Positions 39,063 to 48,209 of a stretch of 64,000 nt of DNA are shown here, in pieces. Position 1 is the first letter of the stretch. Each line of letters begins with the position of its first letter. The position numbers were made by a program, and so were the translations under genes. The stretch is from Chengkuizengella marina (GTDB lineage Bacteria > Bacillota > Bacilli > Paenibacillales > KCTC-33759). The stretch is from positions 1 to 64,000 of the forward strand of contig NZ_SIJB01000025.1 of assembly GCF_009910845.1 (NCBI RefSeq), read 5' to 3'. The notes beneath the pieces are model-generated. The model was not told where the DNA came from. It ran no database searches and saw only the letters and a program-made list of their open reading frames with translations.

Positions 39063-40181
39063 TTACAACATCGATTCTCGTAATATAACTTTTATACCCT
39101 TAGGTACATGAATCACTAATTCTGCACCATTATCACCATTACATTTGATCCATCCTAATCCAGAAATCAATACATCCAGTCTTTCATTCTTTGGAATACG
39201 TAAAGCATGTTTTGTAAATAAAGGAAGGGTTTCTAGATCTTTGATTGAAGGTGGTGATAACATCTCACCTTTTTGGTTTTCATATAATTCATCTGCATTA
39301 TCAAGCTTCGTACGATGGACATACACAGAATTTGAAATAAAACATGTAAATGATTGACGTTCACCTTGCACAAAATCAAACCGTGCAAGTGCACCAAAAA
39401 ACAATGTTTGTCTTTCATTTAATTGATAAACTCTTGGTTTTAAAGATTGTTCTGGTGTTATTTTTTGTAAATCATGTTTTGAAATAATTTCAGTCATTCG
39501 TGAAGTATAAACAATTCCCGGTGTATCTACAATATATTTACCATCTTCCAAAGGGATTTTAACTAAATTTAATGTAGTTCCTGGATATCTCGATGTCGTT
39601 AATTCTTCATCTAAATCACTAAAATCATTGATGAGTCGATTTATTAGAGTAGATTTCCCTACATTTGTTGCACCTACCACATAAATATCTCTGCCTTTTC
39701 TATATTTACTTAAAACTTCCAATACATCTTGAAAACCTATATTTTTTTTAGCGCTACACAAGACGACATCAACAACGTTTAATCCATATTCTTTCGCTTG
39801 TTTTTTTACCCAATTCATCACTTTATTCAAGTTCATATTTCTAGGTAGTAAATCTACTTTATTCACTACCATAACAATAGGATTTGAACCAACAAAACGT
39901 TTCAAACCAGAAATTAAACTTCCTTCAAAATCAAATATATCTACAATATTTAAAACTAAACTTTTTGTTTGTCCTACATGGCTTAGAATTTTTAAAAAAT
40001 CATCTTCCTCTAAAGTAATAGAGGAGATCTCATTATAATGTTTGATTTTATAACAACGTTGACATATCGTTGCATTTTCTTTTGGAACATATCCGAGTTT
40101 TTTTGAATCATTCCGTTGCAATTTAACACCGCAACCTGAACAAAATTCAAATTGATTTGGTTCTATATTCATTTTATCCAC
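39063..40181 (-). CDS. yqeH: Ribosome biogenesis GTPase YqeH
   Basis: Circularly permuted GTPase needed for 30S assembly. N-terminal zinc finger CSGCGVKLQ...CQRCYK (residues 15-43); G motifs in permuted order: NKVD (G4), CSAKK (G5), GATNVGKST (G1), DTPG (G3). The 372-residue length is normal. The start is a GTG with GGGAGG 8 bases ahead; the ATG three codons later would be 17 bases from that site. It follows yqeG by 3 bases. Confidence 0.97.
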   Translation of the reverse strand: MDKMNIEPNQFEFCSGCGVKLQRNDSKKLGYVPKENATICQRCYKIKHYNEISSITLEEDDFLKILSHVGQTKSLVLNIVDIFDFEGSLISGLKRFVGSNPIVMVVNKVDLLPRNMNLNKVMNWVKKQAKEYGLNVVDVVLCSAKKNIGFQDVLEVLSKYRKGRDIYVVGATNVGKSTLINRLINDFSDLDEELTTSRYPGTTLNLVKIPLEDGKYIVDTPGIVYTSRMTEIISKHDLQKITPEQSLKPRVYQLNERQTLFFGALARFDFVQGERQSFTCFISNSVYVHRTKLDNADELYENQKGEMLSPPSIKDLETLPLFTKHALRIPKNERLDVLISGLGWIKCNGDNGAELVIHVPKGIKVILRESML

Positions 40182-40184
40182 AAT

Positions 40185-40703
40185 TTAATCCTCCCAAGGC
40201 ATTAGACCTTTCTTTTTTAACTTGGAAAGAATGATTCGTTCTATTCTTCGGTTAATTCTTGTAAAAAAAGAATCTTCACCAATTGAAACTGGCTTTACTA
40301 AAATAGTATTTAAACCAAATCGATTCCCCCCATACACATCAGTCAATAATTGGTCACCGATAACCACCGTTTCAGATGCCTTTAAACTCATTAATTGAAG
40401 TGCTTTTTTGAATGCTAAATTAGTTGGTTTTCTGGCATTTGGTAAAAAAGGGATATTTAATGGTAAGGCAAATTTAGATACCCTTGCATGATTATTATTG
40501 GAAACTATCACGACTTTAAAACCGATTTCTTTTAACTGCTTTAACCATTCAATTAATTCAGGTGTAGCTAATGGAACTTTTGCACCCACAAGCGTATTGT
40601 CTAAATCAGTAATAATTCCTTTAATACCAGCTTTTTTTAAAGCATTTATATCAATTTCATAAATTGAATTCACATGTAAATAGGGTACAAATTTTTTAAT
40701 CAA
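40185..40703 (-). CDS. yqeG: YqeG family HAD phosphatase
   Basis: A 172-residue HAD IIIA-type phosphatase. HAD motif I is DLDNTLVGAK near residue 34, motif III VIGDQLLTDVYGGNRFG. TTG start codon with GAGGTGA ahead. First gene of the long operon yqeG-yqeH-aroE-yhbY-nadD-yqeK-rsfS-cvfB-yqeM; physiological substrate unknown, though plant/cyanobacterial relatives act on phosphatidylglycerol phosphate. Confidence 0.94.
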   Translation of the reverse strand: MIKKFVPYLHVNSIYEIDINALKKAGIKGIITDLDNTLVGAKVPLATPELIEWLKQLKEIGFKVVIVSNNNHARVSKFALPLNIPFLPNARKPTNLAFKKALQLMSLKASETVVIGDQLLTDVYGGNRFGLNTILVKPVSIGEDSFFTRINRRIERIILSKLKKKGLMPWED

Positions 40704-40734
40704 ATTCTGTCACCTCAATTAATTTCATACGGAA

Positions 40735-40764
40735 ACTATACCATATATGTCCTTTTTGTTGCAA
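40735..40764 (-). promoter_or_regulatory. Sigma-A-type promoter of the yqeG operon
   Basis: On the minus strand TTGCAA (40764-40759), 18 bases, TATAGT (40740-40735), about 30 bases ahead of the yqeG start. Confidence 0.6.
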
Positions 40765-40772
40765 AAAAAGCT

Positions 40773-40798
40773 GAAAGGCGCTTATATAAGCGCCTTTC
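40773..40798 (-). terminator. Terminator behind the transglutaminase gene
   Basis: GAAAGGCGCTTATATAAGCGCCTTTC is a perfect palindrome followed on the minus strand by AGCTTTTTTT. It isolates the MoxR-DUF58-transglutaminase operon from yqeG. Confidence 0.9.
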
Positions 40799-40803
40799 CA
40801 CTA

Positions 40804-43008
40804 TTATTTAAAAAATCCCTTCCTTAATCGACGTATAATTTTTGAAGCCCTGTTCGCTTCATCTGCATCAATGATGAAGGAACTATATTTTGCCCGCTCA
40901 AAAATAAGTAAAAGTTCATTAAAATCTTTTTCTAACCAATAATAATTTGATTTCCATCTGTTTATCAATTCCCTAATGGTTTCATGTTCTTGTTTACCAA
41001 AACCTTTTTTATATGCAAACTTCAAAAACCTCTCAAATTCAATAATCACTTTATCATTTGTTTTTCTTCTAAATATCCGATTAATCACTTTTTTAAAGTA
41101 AAGCTTAATTGCTTTGAATTTGACCACTATTAGAAAAAGCAGAATGATAAGTGTCACAATCATCCCGATAGTATACAACGCAAATTCAATAACCTTAAAT
41201 CCTCCGTCTGAAACTTGATTATTTTCAGGTACATTATTTGTATTAAAATCTGTGATTGAGTTTCCATCGGATAAATAAACTTCTGGGATTACAAAGCCTG
41301 CTGTTGGTTCGAATGGTATCCATCCGTAGCCATCAAAGTAAACTTCGACCCAGGAATGTGCATTAGAATTTAGAACAGTATAAGCTAATTTAAATTCATC
41401 TAAATTATTTCGTTGTCTTAGCTGCTCCATGACAAAAGAATCAAATTCATCTGAATTCTCTTCACCTGATGTATATCCTTTCACCCAACGTGCAGGGATA
41501 CCCAGTGATCGTGCCATGACAACCATTGCAGTTGAATAATAATCACAATAACCCTCTTGTATTTCAAAAAGAAAACGATCTACAAAATCTACACTTTTTC
41601 CTTTTGTTACATCTGGCTTGTTGTTGTATGGAAACGTTTCAGATAGATAAGTCTCAATTTGCTTTGCTTTATCATAATCATTTGTTTCACTTTTAGTAAT
41701 TTGAAAGGCAAGCTCTCTTACCCTTTCGGGTAATGTTTCAGGTAACTGAAGGTACGCGTTCATAACGACTTCTGATTCAATCATTGTGGAGGCTTCTTTT
41801 AATTTATAAGGTTCAATCACAGGGACATCAGAAACAATCATATAGCTGTTTGGATATTCAAGCCTGTTCCAATATAAAGATTGTTGATTAGAATCCCACA
41901 TAACAGCATCAGACATGTTTTCAATCTGTTCGTTGTTCACAGACAAAAGTTTATGGATAGATGCTGCTCCAAATAATACAGGATAATTTTCTTTGTTTAA
42001 CATTTTAAACCTTTGTTCTATTTTTTTTGTTTTTAATTTTGATGTATTAAATTCATCAGAACCTAATAAATTATGATCTGTTGTAGATACAAGTTTTTTG
42101 ATTTCATTTTCTAATAAATTGGGCTCCCATCCCAAACCGTTATAATATGATCTTGTCTCACCTCTCCAATAACTTCTTTGGGAACTTTCAACTTCCATGA
42201 CAGGAGAGTAGTCAAATTCAAATCCAAATCCTAATCTTTCATTATAACGAGCATAACCTGAAGTTGAACCTGTGGCATTCTCTAAAATTATTCCCTCACC
42301 CTCACCCATGGCAACAGCTTGTTTAGCATTTTTCCATGCAGTATAAGGATCTGTTAGTATAGGACCAAAGTTAGGAGCTAAAGTACCCATAATAATAGTC
42401 ACTGAAACAAACACTATAATTGGGGTCACAAATGATTCAGGATAATCCATAATTTCAGACCAACTTTTAGGGTGTTTTGATTTAAAGTGATGATAATGAT
42501 TAATAATTAATAGTAATAAACCACTAAAAATGACGAAAGCAACTTGATCCCACAAAATATGAATTGTAAATGAATCTACTGAACAAAATATAAAGATCGT
42601 GATCATGATCAGCATACTAATTCTTTTTAGATTGTTTGCCCATAAAATTAAAGTAAAATATATGCATGCAACAATAAGACTAAACCATAAATATGGATGA
42701 AGGTGGATGATGTTCATAAACAAAAATTGAAACAATGATAATAGGATGCCATCTGTTTGTTCTAAGGTTTGAATACCAAGTACGAAAAAATGAATAGATA
42801 AGACCCCAATAATTTGTATCAATCGCTTATATAACAACTTGTTGATTAATACCTCTGTAACTACAACAATCAAAAAGGAGTAAGAAACGATAGTGTTCGT
42901 TTCCTCCCACCAATATACTGAAACCCACTCAAGATATTGAAAAAGAAAAACGGCCCATAATATTAAACTTAATTTTGTAAAAAGTTGAGGGTGTTTTAAA
43001 ATTTTCAT
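40804..43008 (-). CDS. Transglutaminase-like membrane protein (TgpA type)
   Basis: A 734-residue protein with about seven N-terminal transmembrane helices (residues 10-205), an extracytoplasmic domain with a papain-like transglutaminase core, another helix near residue 615 and a cytosolic tail. Catalytic residues are seen: Cys in GYCDYYSTAMVVMARSLGIPARWV, His in NSNAHSWVEVYFDGYGW and Asp in the downstream strand. With MoxR and DUF58 it forms the widespread trio in which the AAA+ ATPase likely acts on membrane or secreted partners. Start at MKILKHPQ follows the DUF58 stop by one base. Confidence 0.9.
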   Translation of the reverse strand: MKILKHPQLFTKLSLILWAVFLFQYLEWVSVYWWEETNTIVSYSFLIVVVTEVLINKLLYKRLIQIIGVLSIHFFVLGIQTLEQTDGILLSLFQFLFMNIIHLHPYLWFSLIVACIYFTLILWANNLKRISMLIMITIFIFCSVDSFTIHILWDQVAFVIFSGLLLLIINHYHHFKSKHPKSWSEIMDYPESFVTPIIVFVSVTIIMGTLAPNFGPILTDPYTAWKNAKQAVAMGEGEGIILENATGSTSGYARYNERLGFGFEFDYSPVMEVESSQRSYWRGETRSYYNGLGWEPNLLENEIKKLVSTTDHNLLGSDEFNTSKLKTKKIEQRFKMLNKENYPVLFGAASIHKLLSVNNEQIENMSDAVMWDSNQQSLYWNRLEYPNSYMIVSDVPVIEPYKLKEASTMIESEVVMNAYLQLPETLPERVRELAFQITKSETNDYDKAKQIETYLSETFPYNNKPDVTKGKSVDFVDRFLFEIQEGYCDYYSTAMVVMARSLGIPARWVKGYTSGEENSDEFDSFVMEQLRQRNNLDEFKLAYTVLNSNAHSWVEVYFDGYGWIPFEPTAGFVIPEVYLSDGNSITDFNTNNVPENNQVSDGGFKVIEFALYTIGMIVTLIILLFLIVVKFKAIKLYFKKVINRIFRRKTNDKVIIEFERFLKFAYKKGFGKQEHETIRELINRWKSNYYWLEKDFNELLLIFERAKYSSFIIDADEANRASKIIRRLRKGFFK

Positions 43009-43009
43009 A

Positions 43010-44257
43010 TTAAGTCTCACCCCCTAGTTTACTTGGAAGATCCTCTAAATGTTTTATTTCTAAACCGTAATATCCTTTAGATTGGATCGTTTTAAACCAA
43101 GGAAAGCTTGACTCAGAATAAAATGGATCAGTAACACAGATATGGCAACTGATCATATCGGAATGTTTTATCCAATTTAATGTTTGAATGATGTCATTAT
43201 TTTTACGTGGACTAATCACTAAACACAAAGTCCCTTCAGAGAAGAAACGTTTATGTTTTTTCATCATTTCCAGTAAACTGTAGTGCCCTTCTGGCTCTAC
43301 TTCTATTAAATAGTTTAGAATATTTTGATAATGGGCTTCTCCTTGTGCAGGTTCAAAGTAGGTAGAATTACTACCATAAGAAATATACCCTTGAGCTATT
43401 CGTTGATGTTTAACTCCATATTTCAAGATAGAAGCTGCTACGGATACAGCGGTTTCAAAATGTTTCGAATCTTCATAAACGCCTTGGTCACAGTCCAGAA
43501 TAATCATAATCCGTGGAAGTGATTCACGCTCAAAGTCTTTCGATTTTAATGCACCTGTTCTAGCAGTGGCATTCCAATGTATTCTTGAAATGCGATCCCC
43601 ATATACATAATCTCTTACTCCATTAATTTGGGAAGTACCTCTAGTTGATAACGTAATCATGGAGGAATTTTGAGTGCCTTTCATAACATCATCAATGAAT
43701 TGCCAACGAGGCAAATCTATAATTTTGGGTAGTACTTTAAATGAATGGCTCATTTTAATTTGACCTTGATGTTCTATAATTCCAAAAATATCCTCGGTTG
43801 AACAAGTCGTGTTCGAAAAATGATAAAAACCTCTTTTTAAAGAAGGAATAACATATTGTAATTCTCCTTTTCTTTTCCAATCAGGAATAATTGTAGATTC
43901 AAAGACAGAGCTTTCTCCATTTTTTCTAACTAATTGATCTCTAATAATAACATAGGGAATAGGCCAAAAACCTGGAAAATCAAAATTTAATTGAACATGG
44001 ATTGAACTGCCTCCAGGTATATTTACCCCTTTTTGATTCATTAATTGTCTATTCCCTTTCACATATTCAATTCCGCTCCATTTTCCAGAAAGAATATATG
44101 CTCCTAAAATGACAACAATAATAAAAATCATATAAGCTAATTTACCGCCTTGAAAAATCACAAATAACAAACTACTAAATATGATCGTATAAATGATCCA
44201 ATACCTGAACTTTTGATTAGGAGATATCGCTGCATACTTAGAAGAATAATTTACCAT
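43010..44257 (-). CDS. DUF58 domain protein
   Basis: A 415-residue protein with two N-terminal transmembrane helices (residues 19-60) and the DUF58 signature RDYVYGDRISRIHWNATART near residue 220, followed by a von Willebrand A-like region (IMIILDCDQGVYED) with a partial MIDAS motif. DUF58 proteins occur with MoxR ATPases and are thought to recruit metal-dependent partners. Sits between MoxR (6 bases upstream) and the transglutaminase gene. Confidence 0.9.
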   Translation of the reverse strand: MVNYSSKYAAISPNQKFRYWIIYTIIFSSLLFVIFQGGKLAYMIFIIVVILGAYILSGKWSGIEYVKGNRQLMNQKGVNIPGGSSIHVQLNFDFPGFWPIPYVIIRDQLVRKNGESSVFESTIIPDWKRKGELQYVIPSLKRGFYHFSNTTCSTEDIFGIIEHQGQIKMSHSFKVLPKIIDLPRWQFIDDVMKGTQNSSMITLSTRGTSQINGVRDYVYGDRISRIHWNATARTGALKSKDFERESLPRIMIILDCDQGVYEDSKHFETAVSVAASILKYGVKHQRIAQGYISYGSNSTYFEPAQGEAHYQNILNYLIEVEPEGHYSLLEMMKKHKRFFSEGTLCLVISPRKNNDIIQTLNWIKHSDMISCHICVTDPFYSESSFPWFKTIQSKGYYGLEIKHLEDLPSKLGGET

Positions 44258-44262
44258 AATGA

Positions 44263-45225
44263 TTACTCCATTCGTAATTTAACGGGTACGGTAACTTGTT
44301 CCATAATAGTCTGTAATACTGATTCAATAGTATTTCCTTCCATACGAACTTCTGATTGCAGTATCATTCTATGGTTTAATACGTATGGCGTTAATTGTTT
44401 AATATCATCTGGTATTACATAATCTCTTTCTTTTAGAAAAGCTAACGCTTTTGCTGCTTGAATCAAAGCTAATGTAGCTCTAGGACTTGCCCCTAATAGG
44501 ATTGATTTGTGTTGACGAGTATTTCTGACAATTGCAATGGCATATTGGGACACAGCCTGATCAATATGAATATGTTTTACCTTCTCTTGTATGTTTAAAA
44601 TGGTTTCCATATCAGTAACTGGTTTTAAATCTAACAATGGATTATTCTCACTATATGCATTTACCATGTTTAACTCAGTTACTTCATCTGGATATCCTAG
44701 ACTAAACTTCATCATAAAACGATCTAACTGCGCTTCAGGCAGTAGGTATGTACCTGCAAAATCTATCGGGTTTTGTGTAGCTAACATCATAAATGGCTTC
44801 GGTAATTCATGGCTGACGCCATCCACAGTAACACTTTTTTCTTCCATTGCTTCTAATAAAGCAGCTTGTGTTTTCGTAGTTGCTCTATTGATTTCATCAA
44901 TAAGTAAAATATTTGTTAAAACAGGGCCAGGACGAAAAACAAATGAATCGTCTTTTGGGTGATAAATGGAAACACCTGTAATATCTGTGGGTAATAAATC
45001 TGGGTTACACTGAATTCGATGAAACTGACCATCAATTGACTTTGCTAATGATTTAATTAATACCGTTTTACCTGTTCCAGGAACATCCTCAAGCAACACA
45101 TGTCCTTCAGCTAATAACACAGTGAGTAATAATTCAATTTCCTCTGATTTACCCAAAATACAGGTTTCCAAATTTTCCTTCAACGATTTTGCAATAGAAA
45201 ACTCTTCATTCGTAAACGTTTCCAT
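44263..45225 (-). CDS. MoxR family AAA+ ATPase
   Basis: A 320-residue ATPase with Walker A GTGKTVLIK (near residue 50), Walker B LLIDEINRA, sensor 1 ATQNPID, arginine-finger region LLPEAQLDRFMMK and sensor 2 GASPRATLALIQAAKA. MoxR proteins act as chaperones for assembly or activation of envelope complexes. The start METFTNEEF is set by GGAGG; the open frame extends 43 codons upstream but lacks a ribosome site there. Heads the three-gene operon. Confidence 0.94.
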   Translation of the reverse strand: METFTNEEFSIAKSLKENLETCILGKSEEIELLLTVLLAEGHVLLEDVPGTGKTVLIKSLAKSIDGQFHRIQCNPDLLPTDITGVSIYHPKDDSFVFRPGPVLTNILLIDEINRATTKTQAALLEAMEEKSVTVDGVSHELPKPFMMLATQNPIDFAGTYLLPEAQLDRFMMKFSLGYPDEVTELNMVNAYSENNPLLDLKPVTDMETILNIQEKVKHIHIDQAVSQYAIAIVRNTRQHKSILLGASPRATLALIQAAKALAFLKERDYVIPDDIKQLTPYVLNHRMILQSEVRMEGNTIESVLQTIMEQVTVPVKLRME

Positions 45226-45441
45226 TCCAATTTCCTCCCCCACTTGTACGTATTCTTTTATTTTACATGAATATTCCTTATTTTTGTACAGTATATTTTC
45301 CAGAACTAATTTGTAAATATACAATAAAATTTCTAATAATTTCTTATTTTTCAAAATGTTATATTAAAATATTTGCATAATAGCACTTTTGAAGAATCAA
45401 TAAAACTTTTAAACTTCCTTCCTATATAGTTAGAAATTTAT

Positions 45442-45470
45442 TTTACATAAAAAAATCATTGCTTTATATT
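45442..45470 (+). promoter_or_regulatory. Sigma-A-type promoter of the Crp/Fnr gene
   Basis: TTTACA (45442-45447), 17 bases, TATATT (45465-45470), about 50 bases ahead of the start codon. Confidence 0.55.
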
Positions 45471-45518
45471 AAAAGAAGAATAGGATTTTATGAGTGAAAG
45501 GTAAGGAGCAATTATTAG

Positions 45519-46200
45519 ATGAATATAGAGGTAATCAAATCCTTTTTGCATCAAATACAATTATTTAGGGAACTAAATGATGAGGAACTCGATGCCATTG
45601 TAAACATTACACAACTAAGAAAATATAAACAAAGAATGTTAGTTTTCATGCAAGGAAATCCACTGGATCGAGTATATTTTATTCAAAGTGGGATGTTAAA
45701 GATTTATAAAACAGATCAAAATGGAAAAGAACAAATCGTATCCATACTTCAAAAAGGAGAGATGTTCCCTCATGTAGGTTTTTTTAGGCAAGGTGCTTTT
45801 CCTGCACATGCAGAAGTAACGGAAGAGGCTAATTTATTCGTCATATCCATTAGAGATTTTGAAAAAATGCTACTTCAATACCCAGAGGTTAGCATAAAGC
45901 TGTTTAGAGTTTTAGATCATTGATTTACAAAATCAGTTGGAAGAAAAAACTTTACATAATACTTATGAGCAAATCATTATGTTGCTTTTACGTCTAGGAA
46001 AAAAACATGGTGAAATGACTGATGGTGGTTTCATACAGCTTACGACTCAATTTACAAATCGTGAGTTGGCTAACATGATAGGTTCTACTAGAGAAACCAT
46101 CAATAGAACTTTAAATAAATTTAAAAAGAACAACCTGATACAGGAGAACGAGCAAGGATTCTTGATTCATGTTGAAAAGCTTAAAGAGGAGTTATTTTAA
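45519..46200 (+). pseudogene. Crp/Fnr-family regulator split by a frameshift
   Basis: First frame (45519-45923, 134 codons) is a complete cyclic-nucleotide-binding-type sensor domain (RMLVFMQGNPLDRVYFIQSGMLKIYK); it stops right after KLFRVLDH. The second frame resumes as DLQNQLEEKTLHNTYEQI at about 45920 and holds the dimer helix and HTH domain (FTNRELANMIGSTRETINRTL) to 46200. Relatives I remember read FRVLGDQIVDLQNRLE across the join, so about 8 bases seem to be missing at 45915-45922 (or one extra base). No Fe-S cysteines of the Fnr type are present. The hinge helix would be damaged, so the regulator is probably inactive unless this is a sequence error. Confidence 0.85.
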
Positions 46201-46303
46201 AATAGGCAACAAATGAATTGACACTTACACCCTAAGTGCTCGCTACAATAGTATTACGAGAGGGGTCAGCTGATGTTATAAAAAATACAAACATGAGATT
46301 TAC

Positions 46304-46340
46304 CCTGCTTCCTTAAAAATCAGGAAGCAGGTTCTGTTTT
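46304..46340 (+). terminator. Terminator behind the Crp/Fnr gene (shared with spoVAE)
   Basis: CCTGCTTCC (46304-46312) pairs with GGAAGCAGG (46323-46331), followed on the plus strand by TTCTGTTTTT. It lies between the convergent crp/fnr and spoVAE genes. Confidence 0.8.
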
Positions 46341-46347
46341 TATGCAG

Positions 46348-46701
46348 TTATCCTTTAGGCTTAAACACCAATGCAGCAATAAAAGAGAATATAATTGCTG
46401 CTGAGACACCAGCACTTGTTACCTCAAAAATTCCAGTTATCACACCTATATAACCATCTCTTTCCAGCTCTGCTAAAGCTCCATGTACCAGTGCATTACC
46501 AAAACTTGTAATCGGTACAGTAGCACCTGCTCCTGCAAAATCCTCAAAAGGTTCATACCATCCAATTCCATCAAGTACTGCACCTGCTACAACAAGTGTA
46601 CTCATCGTATGAGCAGGGGTCATTCTTCCTACATCCAACAAAAATTGTCCAATCACACAGACTCCGCCTCCAACTACAAATGCCCAAAAATATTGTATCA
46701 A
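46348..46701 (-). CDS. spoVAE: Stage V sporulation protein AE (AEb type)
   Basis: A 117-residue membrane protein with four hydrophobic segments (YFWAFVVGGGVCVIGQFLLD; STLVVAGAVLDGIGWY; GAGATVPITSFGNALVHGAL; SAAIIFSFIAALVF), matching SpoVAEb. SpoVA proteins form the inner-membrane channel for dipicolinic acid uptake in sporulation and release in germination. Last gene of the four-gene group. Confidence 0.93.
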   Translation of the reverse strand: MIQYFWAFVVGGGVCVIGQFLLDVGRMTPAHTMSTLVVAGAVLDGIGWYEPFEDFAGAGATVPITSFGNALVHGALAELERDGYIGVITGIFEVTSAGVSAAIIFSFIAALVFKPKG

Positions 46702-46710
46702 TTCATCACC

Positions 46711-47718
46711 TCATTCACTTTCTATACTTACTGCATGTGCTATACAAGGAATACTCTCCCCTTGCTGATAAGATATAGGGGAATGTAAAGCCCCTGTTGC
46801 AACAACGAGTATTCGATTTAGTTCCCCATTTCGTAATTTTTTCATTAAATGACCATATGTCACTACTGCAGAACATCCACATCCACTACCACCTGCAATA
46901 ATTAAATAATTATCAAGTTCGTAAATCATTAGTCCACAATCTTTAAATTCCGTTTGATCTATCGGAATTTTATGTTTGTGAAACAAATCTGTAGCAATTT
47001 GATGGCCTACTTTTGCTAAATCACCTGTCACAATTAAATCATAATAATCAGGTGAGATTTGAAAATCTCTTAAGTGAGCCTCAATCGTATCCACTGCCGC
47101 TGGTGCCATGGCTACTCCCATATTAAACGGGTCTGTAATTCCCATATCCACTACTTTTCCAATCGTAGCCCCAGTCACTCTAGGTCCCTTTCCTTCTTTG
47201 GCAATGATAGAAGCTCCTGCACCAGTAACTGTATATTGTGCTGTTGGAGGTTTTTGTGAGCCATATTCTGTCGGATATCTAAACTGTTTTTCCACAGAAC
47301 TATTATGGCTGCAAGCACCACATGCAATATGATTTGCAGCTCCAGAATTAACCAATAAGGAAGATAGCGATAAACTTACCATTGAGGTTGAACATGCACC
47401 GAATACTCCCAAATAAGGTACGGCTAATGTTCGAGCTGTAAAGCTGTTACTGATGATCTGATTCATAAGGTCACCTCCTAAATAGAAGTCGATCCCATCT
47501 GTAGTAAGATTTGCTTTTTTAATTGCCAATTTTACAGTCTCTTCCATAAATTTTTGCTCTGCTTGTTCCCAACTGTCTTGACCTATCCAATTATCTTCAT
47601 GAATAATATCAAAATCATTCACAAGAGGTCCCTTTCCTTCTTCAGGTCCTACTATAGTGGCTGTTGAGAGAATAACGGGTTTATTTTCAAACTTCCAACT
47701 TTGATGACCTTGCAACAT
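46711..47718 (-). CDS. spoVAD: Stage V sporulation protein AD
   Basis: Dipicolinic-acid-binding peripheral protein with a thiolase-like fold (335 residues). Blocks typical of SpoVAD: FDIIHEDNWIGQDSWEQAE near residue 37, GVFGACSTSMVSLSLSSLLV around the thiolase Cys position, GGSGCGCSAVVTYGHL near the C-terminus. Lies between spoVAC (2 bases upstream) and spoVAE. Confidence 0.95.
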   Translation of the reverse strand: MLQGHQSWKFENKPVILSTATIVGPEEGKGPLVNDFDIIHEDNWIGQDSWEQAEQKFMEETVKLAIKKANLTTDGIDFYLGGDLMNQIISNSFTARTLAVPYLGVFGACSTSMVSLSLSSLLVNSGAANHIACGACSHNSSVEKQFRYPTEYGSQKPPTAQYTVTGAGASIIAKEGKGPRVTGATIGKVVDMGITDPFNMGVAMAPAAVDTIEAHLRDFQISPDYYDLIVTGDLAKVGHQIATDLFHKHKIPIDQTEFKDCGLMIYELDNYLIIAGGSGCGCSAVVTYGHLMKKLRNGELNRILVVATGALHSPISYQQGESIPCIAHAVSIESE

Positions 47719-47720
47719 AA

Positions 47721-48197
47721 TTAAGATCCTCCGGTTCCTAAAAAGATGTGAATAATTCCAATAATAAAGGCTGCAACTACACCAAATACAATTACAGAAC
47801 CAGCAAGTTTAAACATATTACCCCCTACGCCAAGCACGTATCCTTCACTACGATGTTCCAAAGCTGCAGAACACATTGAATTTGCAAAACCTGTGACAGG
47901 TACTGCTGATCCTGCCCCTGCCCATTGTGCAAATTTATCATACACACCAAGGCTGGTTAAAATAATGGAAATGAGTATTAATATCGCAACCGTCGGGTCT
48001 CCTGCTTTGTCTTCTTCATAATGAAACCAATGGACCATTGCGTCTTGAATACCTTGTCCTATCAAACAAATAGTACCTCCAGCAAAAAATGCACGTATTG
48101 AATTTTTTATAACGGGTCTTTGTGGTTCTCTTTCCTTTGCAAATGATTGATATTGCTGTTGTACAGGAGTTAACGTTTTTTTCTTTTTATTCGCCAT
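47721..48197 (-). CDS. spoVAC: Stage V sporulation protein AC
   Basis: A 158-residue integral membrane protein; family motifs KPVIKNS-type (PVIKNSIRAFFAGGTICLIGQ), GAGSAVPVTGFANSMCSAA and a final hydrophobic helix. SpoVAC behaves as a mechanosensitive channel for dipicolinic acid. Basic N-terminus MANKKKKT. Follows the DUF421-DUF1657 gene by 12 bases, so they share a transcript. Confidence 0.95.
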   Translation of the reverse strand: MANKKKKTLTPVQQQYQSFAKEREPQRPVIKNSIRAFFAGGTICLIGQGIQDAMVHWFHYEEDKAGDPTVAILILISIILTSLGVYDKFAQWAGAGSAVPVTGFANSMCSAALEHRSEGYVLGVGGNMFKLAGSVIVFGVVAAFIIGIIHIFLGTGGS

Positions 48198-48209
48198 AAA
48201 AACATCTCC

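Noticed and set aside
46483-47332. Overlapping plus-strand open frames opposite spoVA genes
   Set aside because: They lack ribosome sites and mirror conserved minus-strand proteins.
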